From the NCBI RefSeq assembly GCF_018860705.1, contig NZ_JAHKQA010000072.1:346814-410813 (forward strand): DNA of 64,000 nt, given 5' to 3'. Each line of letters opens with the position of its first letter. Position 1 is the first letter of the stretch. Shown one piece after another: positions 55,687 through 64,000 of this stretch. The translations under genes were made by a program, and so were the position numbers. The stretch is from Citreicella sp. C3M06. Lineage in GTDB: Bacteria; Pseudomonadota; Alphaproteobacteria; Rhodobacterales; Rhodobacteraceae. The notes under the pieces are model-generated. The model made no database searches. It was not told the origin of the DNA and was given only the letters and a program-made list of their open reading frames with translations.

Positions 55687-55784
55687 GGGATGACGCCTAG
55701 CATCATCACGGACAAGAATCTCATTGCACCCTGTTCGGTTTGAACGGCAGGATCTCTTCGATCACAAAGAGGACTTGGCGGTTC

Positions 55785-57614
55785 GTGAAGCTTGCATCGA
55801 GATTTCCCGCTGATACGCACAGCCTGCGCCCCGCCGCAGAAGCCCTCACGCAAGAGATCGAGCTTATCCTCGACCTGCTCCTGTCCCGGGATACCGATGC
55901 GCTGTGTTTCATCCCCTGCCCGTCGCGCCGGATGCCTCTGATCGACCCGGTTTCGGTCTCGCGCCAACCGGACCACGTGCTGGACCTGCACGGCTGGATC
56001 GAACAGGTAATCGGCACCAGCAGCTGGGACGAGATCTCCCTGCCGGGCGAGCAATCCACCGCCCCGGTTGCAACCGAGCTCGAACCCGGACGGACGCTGA
56101 TCTTGCGGCGCGTGCTGTCGCAGGATGGCGATGTGCTCGGCCTGCTCGCGTTCCGGCAGAAAACCGTGCAACTGCCCGACCAGAGCGGCATCTCGGACAC
56201 CCTCAATGCCTGCGGCCTGCTTGGCCACGCCATCAGCCGATGGCGCGAGATGATGCTGCTGGAGCTGGACTGCGCCGACGAGATGCAGCGCAGCCGCCGG
56301 CTGTCGAAACAGGCTCAACTGGACGGGCTGACGCATCTGCTGAACCAGAACGCCTACCGGATGCGATGCGCCGAAGCGCTGGCCGGCGTGCATCAGAACC
56401 ACGCCATCATGATGATCGACGTGGATAATTTCAAATCGGTCAACGACATCTACGGGCACCATTTCGGAGATGTCTACCTGCGCGAAGTCGCCCGCGCGAT
56501 CACCCGCGCGCTGCCCCGGGGCGCTCTGATCGGGCGCATTGGCGGCGATGAATTCTCGGCGCTGATCCCTTTGCCACCGGACAGCCGCGGCTATGTCGAT
56601 CGGCTGATGACAAGCTGCGTCAGCGACGTTCAGCGCGCCGCGGCGCGGATTGGCAAGCCGAACCTCGGGCGGGTCAGCATCGGCTCTGCGACCTGCGAGG
56701 ATTGCGGCTGCGACGTCGACACGCTCATGCAATGCGCTGATGCTGCGCTTTATGCCTGCAAGGCGGCGGCGCGCGGCACCGGCGTGACCTTTGATCCGCT
56801 CCGCCACGAGAGCCTCAGCGCGCTGCTGATCAAGCCGCGCTTTCTTGCCGCGCTGCGCAACGACGAGATTCAGCCCTATTTCCAGCCTGTCGTCGATCTT
56901 GACAGCGGCGACATCAAGGGGTTCGAAGTGCTGCTGCGCTGGTTGCACCCGCAAAAGGGCGTGCTTGGCCCGGCGGAATTTTCCAGCGTCATCTCCGATC
57001 CCGAGATGGCCGAGACCCTGACCCGCCGCATGGTCGAAACCGCGCTGCGCGCCTTTTCCAAGCGCGATGGCTACCGGACCGAGACACTGGCGTTGAATCT
57101 GGGAACCATCGACCTGATCAAGTCCGAGTTTGTCTTCGACCTTCAGGCCCAGCTGGCGCGTTACGACATCGAATGGCGGCAGATCGTCATCGAGGTGACC
57201 GAGGGTACGATGCTTGGCCCGATCAACGGCCCGGTGTTCCAGAACCTCAAGGAAATGCGCAGCCGCGGCGCCAAGGTCGCGCTGGATGATTTCGGCACCG
57301 GCTATGGCGGGCTGTCGCATCTGCGCGACTGGCCGGTTGACATCATCAAGCTGGATCGCAGCTATATCGCGAATGCCGCCCGCAGCGACGAGGATGCGAT
57401 CTTTGCCCGCGCGTTGATCGACATCGCGCGCACGCTGCAGCTGGATGTGATCGCCGAAGGGGTCGAAACCTGCGCCACCGCCCGGCTGCTCAGCTCGCTT
57501 GGCTGCCGTCTGGTGCAGGGCTATCTGTTTGCGGCGCCAGCGCCGATCGAGACATTCGATCATCGCTCGACGCTGGCGGCCCGGGATCCGCAGCGTCAGC
57601 CCGAACGATCCTGA
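55785..57614 (+). CDS. GGDEF-EAL protein (cyclic di-GMP turnover)
   Basis: About 609 aa, cytosolic. A GAF-like N-terminal region (1-165) precedes a GGDEF domain with an intact RIGGDEFSALI at about residue 250, and an EAL domain where EAL reads EVL (GFEVLLRWLHP). That keeps the catalytic glutamate, and DDFGTGYGGLSHL, IKLDRSYI, VIAEGVET and QGYLF are all present. Both synthesis and breakdown of c-di-GMP are possible; no I-site RxxD is visible in front of GGDEF. The start is uncertain: GTG 55785 has AAGAGGA upstream, and TTG 55740 would be longer. Its last 125 bp overlap the convergent kinase gene. Confidence 0.85.
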   Translation: MKLASRFPADTHSLRPAAEALTQEIELILDLLLSRDTDALCFIPCPSRRMPLIDPVSVSRQPDHVLDLHGWIEQVIGTSSWDEISLPGEQSTAPVATELEPGRTLILRRVLSQDGDVLGLLAFRQKTVQLPDQSGISDTLNACGLLGHAISRWREMMLLELDCADEMQRSRRLSKQAQLDGLTHLLNQNAYRMRCAEALAGVHQNHAIMMIDVDNFKSVNDIYGHHFGDVYLREVARAITRALPRGALIGRIGGDEFSALIPLPPDSRGYVDRLMTSCVSDVQRAAARIGKPNLGRVSIGSATCEDCGCDVDTLMQCADAALYACKAAARGTGVTFDPLRHESLSALLIKPRFLAALRNDEIQPYFQPVVDLDSGDIKGFEVLLRWLHPQKGVLGPAEFSSVISDPEMAETLTRRMVETALRAFSKRDGYRTETLALNLGTIDLIKSEFVFDLQAQLARYDIEWRQIVIEVTEGTMLGPINGPVFQNLKEMRSRGAKVALDDFGTGYGGLSHLRDWPVDIIKLDRSYIANAARSDEDAIFARALIDIARTLQLDVIAEGVETCATARLLSSLGCRLVQGYLFAAPAPIETFDHRSTLAARDPQRQPERS

Positions 57615-59856
57615 TCGCATTGCTCAGCAAGGACAGGCTCATCGGTTTGCGCAGCACGACAAAGGCGCTGTCGCGCACGCCGGGGGCATCTTCATGATAG
57701 CCGGTCATCAGCAGCACCGGCAGGCCGGGGCATCGCTGCACGGCGCGTTGCGCCAGCGCGATGCCGCTTATTCCTCCCGGCAGACGGATGTCAGACAGCA
57801 GCAGATCGAAACTCTCACCGTTTTCCAGCCGCTCAAGCGCCGGTTCGGCGGCACTCTCACGGGCGAGCACGGCGCCAGCAGACCTCAGCGCGCCGGACAA
57901 GGCATTGCGGAACTGCGGATCATCCTCGACCATCAGCACCCGCATGCCTGACAGATCGGCAAGGGCGTCGGCGGGCGCGCCCTGCGGCGCAACGGCAAGC
58001 GCACGCCCGGCCAGCGGCAGCTCCAGCCGCGCCGTCGTGCCGGTGCCAAGGGTCGATTGTAGCGTCAGCGTGCCGCCATTGCGCTGTGCAAAACGGTCTG
58101 CCATCGACAGCCCCAGCCCGGCGCCGCTGCGCCGCGACGTGTAGAAGGGCGTGGCGGCGCGGGCGAGCGTTTCCTCGGACATTCCGGTGCCATGGTCTTC
58201 GACCTCGATGGCCGCCCGCGCCTGCGACACAACCAGCCGCAGCGTCAGAACCGAGGAGGCGCCCGGCCTGTCCCGGATCGCATCGCGCCCGTTCAGCGCA
58301 AGGTTCATCAGCATCGCCACCAGATCGCTGCGGTTGCACATCACCGTGACCGGCGCGCTGGGAAGTTCGAACCGCAGCGCGACCTCGCCAGACAGCGCCG
58401 CATTCAGCAGCGGCTCTGCCTCGCGCAGCAACGCCACAAGCTCCACCGGCTCGGACACCGCAACCCCGTCGCAGGACAGGTCGAGCAGGCGCTGCGTCAT
58501 TGCCGCGCCGCGTCGACAGGCCTCGGAGACCGCGTCGAACTGGGCGCGGGTTCGCCCGCTCGAGGTCAGTTGCCCGACATCCGCCGTCAGCTGCAAGGCG
58601 CCGAAGATGTTGCCGAATTCATGCGAGGCGCTGCTTGCCATCAACCCTACCGCCTCGAGCCGCCCGATCCGGGTGATGTGGTCGCGCGCGGCCCAGCTTT
58701 CGGTTTCATCGACCACGGTCAGAATGACGATACCGGCCCGGCCCGGCATGTCGGTGACGCGGTGGACGTAAAGGCCAAGGTCACGCTGGCCGCGTTCCGG
58801 GTCGATCCAGCCCACGTAGTGCCGCCCCTCCAGCGCCGCCCCGCGGACCAGTGCCGCAGGGTGCTGGGCCCCCTCCAGAGGCTCTAGCGAGCCCGGGACA
58901 AAGAACCGGGTCTGCGTCAGCCATGCCAGCGGACCGCCCGAGCCACGCGTCATGTCTTGGGCAAGGCGGTTCGACAGGATCGGCAGACCGTTGTGATCGA
59001 ATACCATCGCGGCGACGCCAGTGGTGTCGAAGACCCGGCGCAACCAGAGGTTTTCGCCATGCTGCAACGTTTCGGCGCGGGCGCGCTCACGGCTCAGCGC
59101 CAGCACCATCGCCACCGAAACAGCGGTGATCACGCCGATGAGCAGCGCGATCTCCAGCGATGGCGGCAGGCTGCCCTTGGCCGCGCTGCCCCGCAACAGC
59201 ATTGCCAGCCCCACCGGCAGACCCAGCGCGATGACCATCCCAAAGCGCGCCGACCGGGCCGCGGCGCCCGGGCCGATCAGCAGCCCCGTCCAGCTGCGCG
59301 CCCCAAGGCGCAGCAGCGCGGCAAGCGACAAGAGCGCCAGACACAGCGCGGTTGGCATCGACATGCCCGACAGCAGTGGAAAGTCGAACAGCGCACGCGC
59401 ATCGACCAGATATCCCAGCAGACACCAGAACGACAGCAACAGCACAGCGCTCGCACAGAGCGAAGACAGCAAGGCCCAGCGGCAAAGCAGGATCGATGCG
59501 GCCAACAGCAGCGCGCCGAGCGCCGTACCGATCGCCACGCGGTCGCTCTGCGCGGCAGCGCCGCCTGTGCTGAGAAGCACGAGGACCGCTCCGGCAGCAA
59601 CCGCCATCGCCGCCAGTTGCCCGCCCTTGCGATCCCCAAGCCAGAGAGAGGTTGCAAGCAGCAGCACGAACAAGGCCGTGACCGGCACCATTGCCGGAAA
59701 CTCCGGTGCCAGACGCGCGGCGACAGAGGCGCGCGGCCAGACCCAGCCCAGCAAGGCCAACGCGGCCAGACAAACCGCCAGTCCGGCCAGTAGACGTACC
59801 GGCCCGGCCGATGTCTGGGCGGCGCCGCGCCCTGCTCTGGGCTGCCGCACCGTCAC
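57490..59856 (-). CDS. Membrane-bound hybrid histidine kinase with C-terminal receiver
   Basis: 788 aa. Eight hydrophobic helices (about 20-255) form the N-terminal membrane sensor, followed by a PAS-like region (about 270-390) and the H-box SSASHEFGNIFGAL (phospho-His in HEFGN). The ATPase domain has LMNLALNGRDAI, EDHGTGM and SGAGLGLSMADRF. A C-terminal receiver has VEDDPQF and the acceptor Asp in LLLSDIRLPG. This is a phosphorelay-type kinase. It follows the single receiver gene by 2 bp. The last 125 bp are antisense to the end of the GGDEF-EAL gene. Confidence 0.9.
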   Translation of the reverse strand: MTVRQPRAGRGAAQTSAGPVRLLAGLAVCLAALALLGWVWPRASVAARLAPEFPAMVPVTALFVLLLATSLWLGDRKGGQLAAMAVAAGAVLVLLSTGGAAAQSDRVAIGTALGALLLAASILLCRWALLSSLCASAVLLLSFWCLLGYLVDARALFDFPLLSGMSMPTALCLALLSLAALLRLGARSWTGLLIGPGAAARSARFGMVIALGLPVGLAMLLRGSAAKGSLPPSLEIALLIGVITAVSVAMVLALSRERARAETLQHGENLWLRRVFDTTGVAAMVFDHNGLPILSNRLAQDMTRGSGGPLAWLTQTRFFVPGSLEPLEGAQHPAALVRGAALEGRHYVGWIDPERGQRDLGLYVHRVTDMPGRAGIVILTVVDETESWAARDHITRIGRLEAVGLMASSASHEFGNIFGALQLTADVGQLTSSGRTRAQFDAVSEACRRGAAMTQRLLDLSCDGVAVSEPVELVALLREAEPLLNAALSGEVALRFELPSAPVTVMCNRSDLVAMLMNLALNGRDAIRDRPGASSVLTLRLVVSQARAAIEVEDHGTGMSEETLARAATPFYTSRRSGAGLGLSMADRFAQRNGGTLTLQSTLGTGTTARLELPLAGRALAVAPQGAPADALADLSGMRVLMVEDDPQFRNALSGALRSAGAVLARESAAEPALERLENGESFDLLLSDIRLPGGISGIALAQRAVQRCPGLPVLLMTGYHEDAPGVRDSAFVVLRKPMSLSLLSNAIRIVRADAADPGPPASSDDRMSRSALAPQTDSPAPDGSQAS

Positions 59857-59858
59857 GA

Positions 59859-60230
59859 TCAGGGTCCGAGAAGCCGCGTGACCACCTTGTCGAATTCCTG
59901 AAGCCGCGCGGGTTTCGAAAGACGGTCATTGGCCAGCGTCAGCCCGTCGATGAATAGCGGCGAATCCAGAAGTTCAGATCGCCCTGTGATCACCACCACC
60001 GGCAAATTCGGCCAGAGATCGCGAATGCGATGCAGCGTGATGACACCGCCGCCGCCGCTCATCAGGATGTCGAGAAAGACCAGATCGACCGCCCCATCCA
60101 GAACCTTGAGCCGGTCGAACGCCTCGTCCCCCGTGCTCGCGGTCTCGACCTCATAGCCAAGGGCGCTCATTCCGGATTGAAAGGACGTACAGAACAGCGG
60201 GTCGTCATCAGCCAGCAAGAGATGTGCCAT
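59859..60230 (-). CDS. Single-domain response regulator
   Basis: 123 aa consisting only of a receiver domain. Acidic pocket ADDDPLF, acceptor Asp54 in LVFLDILMSGG, switch Thr in VVVITGRS and Lys in RLSKPA are all intact. No output domain, so it works as a phosphate shuttle or by protein contact. It is the first gene of a two-gene unit with the hybrid kinase (gap 2 bp) and is divergent from the CheB-CheR gene. Confidence 0.92.
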   Translation of the reverse strand: MAHLLLADDDPLFCTSFQSGMSALGYEVETASTGDEAFDRLKVLDGAVDLVFLDILMSGGGGVITLHRIRDLWPNLPVVVITGRSELLDSPLFIDGLTLANDRLSKPARLQEFDKVVTRLLGP

Positions 60231-60332
60231 AGTCTCGCTCCGGTTGTAGGGCGCGTGGATCCTGCGGCGCTTGTTCGAGTTTTAGTATGTGCTACGCTCA
60301 TAGCTACGACAAGTGATTTTAGGGTGACAGTT

Positions 60333-62924
60333 TTGGCCAGTGACACAAATTCCGACCCTACGGTCGGGACATCTTCGACTATCCCTGTGGTTGCAATCGG
60401 TGTGTCGGCCGGAGGGCTCACCCCCCTTGAGGACTTCTTCGAAAACGCGCCCGACGATGCGGGATGGTGCTATATCGTGATACAGCATCTGTCTGCGGAT
60501 TACTGGTCGGTGATGAACGAGGTTCTTGCGCGCAAGACCCGGCTGCGTGTCCTGCATATCGACGATGGCCTTGCGATCGAGCCGGACACGATCTACCTCA
60601 ACCGGCCCAACACGCGCTCGACGCTGGACGTCAACATCTTCCGAACCTCGACCTACGGCGCAAAGGACCTTGTCCCGCATCTGCCGATCGACAGCCTGTT
60701 CGCCTCGCTCGCCTCTCGCGGCGGCCAGCCGACCGCAGCGGTCATCCTGTCAGGATCGGGCCGCGACGGATCGAACGGCGCGCAGATCCTGCATGCGGCT
60801 GGCGGCGCCCTGCTGGTGCAATCGCCGCAAGAGGCCGATTTTCCATCGATGCCGCGCGCCGCCCTGTCGCTTGGCATCCATGATCGCATCGCCTCGGCAG
60901 GCTGCATGCCGGGGGAAATTCGCGGGATGTTCGAAGCCGGGCTGCGTTCGCGTGCCGCCGAGATCAATTCCGAGGCCGATGTGACCAAGGCCATCCTTGA
61001 ATTGCTCGAACGGCATCACAATCTGGATTTCAGCGCGTACAAGGAAATCAATGTGCAGCGGCGGATCGACCGGCGCCAGACCCTGCGGGACATTGACGAG
61101 CCCCGCCAGTATCTGGAACTGCTTCAGAACAACCCGGAAGCGATCAGCGAACTTTATCAGGATCTGTTGATCGGCGTGACCGAATTCTACCGCGACCCCG
61201 AGGCCATCGATCTGCTGCGCGAAACCGCGATCGAGCCGCTGGTGCACAAGAAATCCGAAGATGAGACCATCCGGATCTGGGTCGCCGGCTGTGCCAGCGG
61301 CGAAGAGGCCTATACCCTCGGCATCGAGCTGTCCGAGGCGATGGAGCGCGCTGGCAAGAACATCAGCTTTCGCATCATCGCAACCGATGTGCACCGCCAG
61401 TCGATCGATTTTGCCTCGACTGGAAGTTATTCCGCCGAAGCGATCAGCAAGATCCCCAACGAGCTGCGCGAGAAATATTTCACCCGCACCGGATTTCGCT
61501 ATACCGTCTCGCCGACGCTGCGCCAGCGCATCATCTTTTCCGTGCATGACGCGCTCAGCGATCCGCCTTTTCTGGATCTCGATCTGGTCTCCTGCCGCAA
61601 TCTGCTGATCTATCTGCGCGACACTGCGCAAGCCCGGGTGATCTCGATGTTCGTGTTCGGATTGCGCAAGCATGGCGTTCTGCTGCTTGGCCCCTCCGAG
61701 ACGCTGGGACGGTTCGACCAGGATTTCGAGACGATCAATGCCCGCTGGCGGTTGTTCCGCAAGGCAACCGGGCACCGGGTGTTCGACAAGTCCGTGATGA
61801 CGCGCAGCATCGGTCGCCGCGCCCAGCCACTGCATGCCCAGAACGACGACAGCATCCCGGTGACCCGCCCGAAGATGTCGCCGGTTCTGCGTGAATTCGC
61901 CGACCTGCGCGGGCGTGAAGCGCTGATGCGGGCCTATGATGTGCTGCTCAAGCGCTACACGCCCTCGTCCTTTCTCGTGACCTCGGATTCCGAAGTGCTG
62001 AGCTGGTTCGGCGCCGCCAGCGCCTTTGTCGATACGCGCAGCAACCTGACCGACTGGTCGGTTGAGCACATCCTGCACCACGACCTGCATTTCGTCATCA
62101 ACGTGGCTCTGGAGAAACTCCGCTCGGGGGACTTCGATACCTTCTCGCGCCGCGTCGAGATCGACATCGGCGAGATGCATCCGCAGGCCCTGACCCTGAC
62201 CTTCGAACCGCTGGACCGGGCGTCCAAGCCCGCGCTCATGCTGATCCGTCTGCGGCTCGAGGGAGAGAGCGACCAGCCAGCCTGCAAACCCATCGAACAG
62301 GCGGGCGAAGAGATCAGCTCGCAGGACGCGATGCTGCTGGCAAAGCGCGTGCACGAGCTGGAGCGCGATCTGCGCCTGACCGAAGAGACGCTGCAGCATG
62401 TGACCCAACGGCTCGAGGCGAGCGGCGAAGAATTGCAGGCCTCGAACGAGGAATTGCAGGCCTCGAACGAGGAACTGCAGGTCTCGAACGAAGAGCTGCA
62501 AAGCTCGAACGAAGAGCTGCACGCGGTCAACGAGGAACTGGTCATGGTCAGCGCCGAGCACGAGCGCAAGATCCTTGAATTGTCCTTGCTCAACAACGAG
62601 ACAGAGCAGCTGCTTGAACTGCTCGGCACCGGGGTGATGGTGCTGGACGACAGCTTGCAGGTAAAGCGGTTCAGCCGGCTGGTGGAGCGGCTCTTTGCGC
62701 TGGAGCCGTATGACATCAACCGAAAACTGAGCGTGATCGGGCCAAGGTTCGATTTCATCGACCTGACCCAGGCGGCGAAAGACGTGCTAGAGGGCCAGAC
62801 GACGGTGAGCGCGCACGGCACGCATGAAGGGCGCAAGATGACAATCGACGTACAAAGGGCGCTTGGCAAGCACAGCAGCGGCACCCACAAGGGCGTGTTC
62901 GTGATCATCCGCCCAGAGGCATGA
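60333..62924 (+). CDS. CheB-CheR fusion with coiled coil and PAS domain
   Basis: About 863 aa. The methylesterase domain (17-195) has the catalytic Ser in [11 protein letters not shown], His in VIQHLSADY and Asp in [11 protein letters not shown]. The CheR domain (about 215-480) has the SAM site [14 protein letters not shown] and [10 protein letters not shown] long coiled coil contains repeated EELQASN heptads (about 695-735), then a PAS domain ([14 protein letters not shown]). No receiver precedes CheB and no kinase follows PAS. No chemoreceptor genes are nearby, so a role outside classical chemotaxis is likely. Start unsure: TTG 60333 has AGGG upstream; GTG 60324 is also in frame. Confidence 0.88.
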   Translation: MASDTNSDPTVGTSSTIPVVAIGVSAGGLTPLEDFFENAPDDAGWCYIVIQHLSADYWSVMNEVLARKTRLRVLHIDDGLAIEPDTIYLNRPNTRSTLDVNIFRTSTYGAKDLVPHLPIDSLFASLASRGGQPTAAVILSGSGRDGSNGAQILHAAGGALLVQSPQEADFPSMPRAALSLGIHDRIASAGCMPGEIRGMFEAGLRSRAAEINSEADVTKAILELLERHHNLDFSAYKEINVQRRIDRRQTLRDIDEPRQYLELLQNNPEAISELYQDLLIGVTEFYRDPEAIDLLRETAIEPLVHKKSEDETIRIWVAGCASGEEAYTLGIELSEAMERAGKNISFRIIATDVHRQSIDFASTGSYSAEAISKIPNELREKYFTRTGFRYTVSPTLRQRIIFSVHDALSDPPFLDLDLVSCRNLLIYLRDTAQARVISMFVFGLRKHGVLLLGPSETLGRFDQDFETINARWRLFRKATGHRVFDKSVMTRSIGRRAQPLHAQNDDSIPVTRPKMSPVLREFADLRGREALMRAYDVLLKRYTPSSFLVTSDSEVLSWFGAASAFVDTRSNLTDWSVEHILHHDLHFVINVALEKLRSGDFDTFSRRVEIDIGEMHPQALTLTFEPLDRASKPALMLIRLRLEGESDQPACKPIEQAGEEISSQDAMLLAKRVHELERDLRLTEETLQHVTQRLEASGEELQASNEELQASNEELQVSNEELQSSNEELHAVNEELVMVSAEHERKILELSLLNNETEQLLELLGTGVMVLDDSLQVKRFSRLVERLFALEPYDINRKLSVIGPRFDFIDLTQAAKDVLEGQTTVSAHGTHEGRKMTIDVQRALGKHSSGTHKGVFVIIRPEA
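62427..62531 (+). repeat. Five tandem 21-bp units inside the CheB-CheR gene
   Basis: Units of 21 bp such as GAGGAATTGCAGGCCTCGAA + C encode EELQASN heptads (variants [21 protein letters not shown]). This is a coiled-coil signalling helix, and units 1-3 are almost identical in DNA. Confidence 0.9.
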
Positions 62925-63002
62925 GCGCTTCGAGAACAACCATTTGCTAACGCTTGCCTGCTAGGAACGTCGCAGAAGCGCAGGCGAATGGTGGGGCAGC
63001 AA

Positions 63003-63404
63003 ATGAGCGACACGACCAAGACGATTCTCGTGATCGAGGATTCTGCTGCCGACCGGGAAATGTTCCGTCGGGTTCTCAAACAGGTCTGTGCGCCCCGGTT
63101 CGAGATCAGCTTCGCGCATGATCTCAAGACCGCCAGACAGTTCCTGACACAAGCGCACTTCGCGCTGATCATCCTCGATAACGTGCTGCCCGATGGCTAC
63201 GGGGCGGACTTTGTTTCGGAACTTGGCCAGAGCAAGGCATGGCGACGCATCCCGGTGCTTGTGGTCAGCGACTGGCCGACCCCTTTCATGTTCGACAAGG
63301 TGCGCAATGCCCGCGCCGAAGCGATCCTGAGCAAGGACAACTTTCGCGCCCCGGTGATCCGCCCCTACATCGAAAAGATGCATCGCACGGTCGTGCGGGC
63401 CTGA
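63003..63404 (+). CDS. Single-domain response regulator
   Basis: 133-aa receiver domain of the Rcp1/CheY-like branch. Acidic residues are in VIEDSAADREMF, acceptor Asp59 in LIILDNVLPDGYG, switch Ser in VLVVSDW and Lys in ILSKDNF. No output domain. It lies about 80 bp after the CheB-CheR gene on the same strand, so they may be cotranscribed. ATG 63003 has GGTGGGG upstream; ATG 62988 would add five residues. Confidence 0.9.
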   Translation: MSDTTKTILVIEDSAADREMFRRVLKQVCAPRFEISFAHDLKTARQFLTQAHFALIILDNVLPDGYGADFVSELGQSKAWRRIPVLVVSDWPTPFMFDKVRNARAEAILSKDNFRAPVIRPYIEKMHRTVVRA

Positions 63405-63562
63405 CCATCGCTTCAATCTGAACAGACGTACAGAACTCCTGACCTCGCTCCGGGGCCCGATGCAACACAGGCCCATAGCAGCAATACCCTACCTTCCTGT
63501 GACCTGCCACGGGATTTTTCCTCCACCGTCGATTAGAGTCTGGCCCAACTTGAGGACGGACA

Positions 63563-63829
63563 ATGAAGCGAACGAGATTCACGGACGAACAGATCATCGG
63601 CATCCTGGCCGAGCACGAGGCAGGCGCAAAGTGCGCGGACCTGTGCCGCAAGCACGGTATGTCGGAAGGCACCTTCTATAACTGGAAGGCCAAATTCGGG
63701 GGCATGACGGTGTCAGAGGCAAAGCGGCTGAAGACGCTCGAAGACGAGAACGCCAAGCTTAAGAAGTTGCTGGCCGAGCAGATGCTGGACCTGGCGGCGA
63801 TGAAGGAACTGGTTTCAAAAAAGTGGTGA
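63563..63829 (+). CDS. IS3-family transposase OrfA
   Basis: 88 aa. The helix-turn-helix region KRTRFTDEQIIGILAEHEAG, then LCRKHGMSEGTFYNWKAKFGGM, is followed by a leucine-zipper-like helix (LKTLEDENAKLKKLLAEQMLDLAAMKELV). This is the DNA-binding first frame of an IS3 element of the IS407-like group. Its stop overlaps the start of orfB by 4 bp, and a slippery run lies 4 bp before the stop. Confidence 0.95.
   Translation: MKRTRFTDEQIIGILAEHEAGAKCADLCRKHGMSEGTFYNWKAKFGGMTVSEAKRLKTLEDENAKLKKLLAEQMLDLAAMKELVSKKW
63817..63823 (+). other. Probable -1 programmed frameshift site (AAAAAAG)
   Basis: A6G lies six codon-positions short of the orfA stop and lets ribosomes shift into the orfB frame to make the OrfAB transposase, as in other IS3 elements. 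Confidence 0.75.
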
Positions 63830-64000
63830 CGCCCGCCGTGAAGCGCGAGGCGGTCGCGCATCTGAAGGCCCTTCTCGGGCTATCGGAACGGCGGGCGTGC
63901 CGGATTGCCTGTGCGGATCGTAAGATGGTCCGCTATCAGGCGCAGCGTGCGCCGGACACGGTGCTGCGCGGGCGACTGCGAGAACTGGCCAACGAGCGTC
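63826..64000 (+). CDS. IS3-family transposase OrfB, N-terminal part (window edge)
   Basis: The frame opens at GTG 63826 in the -1 frame relative to orfA and reads VTPAVKREAVAHLKALLGLS, then ERRACRIACADRKMVRYQ and LRGRLRELANER, up to the edge. This is the usual start of the IS3 catalytic subunit, before its DDE integrase core. It is probably expressed by frameshift from orfA. Confidence 0.92.
   Translation, partial: MTPAVKREAVAHLKALLGLSERRACRIACADRKMVRYQAQRAPDTVLRGRLRELANER

Larger units (their letters stand above)
63500..64000 (+). mobile_element. IS3-family insertion sequence, left part (cut by window edge)
   Basis: The left end is placed near TGACCTGCCACGGG at 63500, about 60 bp before orfA, because IS3-family ends start with TG. 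Inside are orfA, an A6G slippery site and the beginning of orfB. The right end lies outside the window, so the terminal repeat and target duplication cannot be checked. Confidence 0.8.

Noticed and set aside
60030..60332. In-frame upstream extension of the CheB-CheR gene.
   Set aside because: It overlaps the single receiver gene on the other strand and has no CheB-like sequence before the [10 protein letters not shown] motif.
62427..62531. Possible CRISPR-like repeat array.
   Set aside because: Units are contiguous 21-mers without spacers and encode coiled-coil heptads.

Overview
The window is GC-rich alphaproteobacterial chromosomal DNA. It most likely comes from a marine or roseobacter-type member of the Rhodobacterales. 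The reasons are the fabF-mltG pair, the aerobic cobaltochelatase genes cobS and cobT, a TRAP transporter, a cytochrome c' / cytochrome b561 pair, a VPLPA-CTERM protein, and dense gene packing with many ATGA overlaps. This placement rests on gene content and my recognition of protein families; no database search was run.

Layout. 1-9.5 kb is housekeeping: pdxH (cut by the left edge), fabI, a xanthine phosphoribosyltransferase, an aminotransferase, a PpiD-type foldase, trpE, an esterase overlapping an AlkA-type glycosylase, and an MFS transporter. 9.5-14 kb, all on the minus strand, holds mltG, fabF, a glycosyltransferase-like gene, cytochrome b561 and cytochrome c'. 14-22.6 kb is a peptide or N-acyl-amino-acid uptake unit: two M20 hydrolases and a two-NBD ATPase on the minus strand, facing a binding protein and two permeases on the plus strand. 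22.6-24 kb is a less GC-rich islet with one DUF3800 gene. 24-30 kb holds an ECF sigma / anti-sigma pair and cobS...cobT, the latter split by a VPLPA-CTERM surface protein gene and a small exported protein gene. 30-43 kb holds aminopeptidase P, DUF427, a CHAP lipoprotein, a ClC channel, two FAD oxidoreductases, a TRAP transporter, a MATE exporter and two hotdog thioesterases.

43-51 kb is a fatty acid beta-oxidation region: two MerR regulators, an acyl-CoA dehydrogenase, a GST, a thiolase and a FadJ-type bifunctional enzyme. Three GTTACGT boxes lie in front of the second merR. 51-55.6 kb holds a TrhA/PAQR protein, an AcoR-type regulator that lacks the sigma-54 contact loop, and an NTF2-flavin monooxygenase fusion. 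55.7-63.4 kb is a compact signalling block: GGDEF-EAL, a membrane hybrid histidine kinase, a single receiver, a CheB-CheR-coiled coil-PAS protein and a second single receiver. The right edge cuts an IS3-family element whose orfA/orfB overlap carries an A6G slippery site.

Non-coding features of note are a five-copy GC-rich intergenic repeat (core CTTCATCTTGCC...AAACTCCG followed by a G/C hairpin), two of whose pairs are inverted; a perfect 20-bp inverted repeat at 40.8 kb; several intrinsic terminators; and a small gene at 46.2 kb interrupted by an in-frame stop. I saw no CRISPR array, rRNA, tRNA or prophage.
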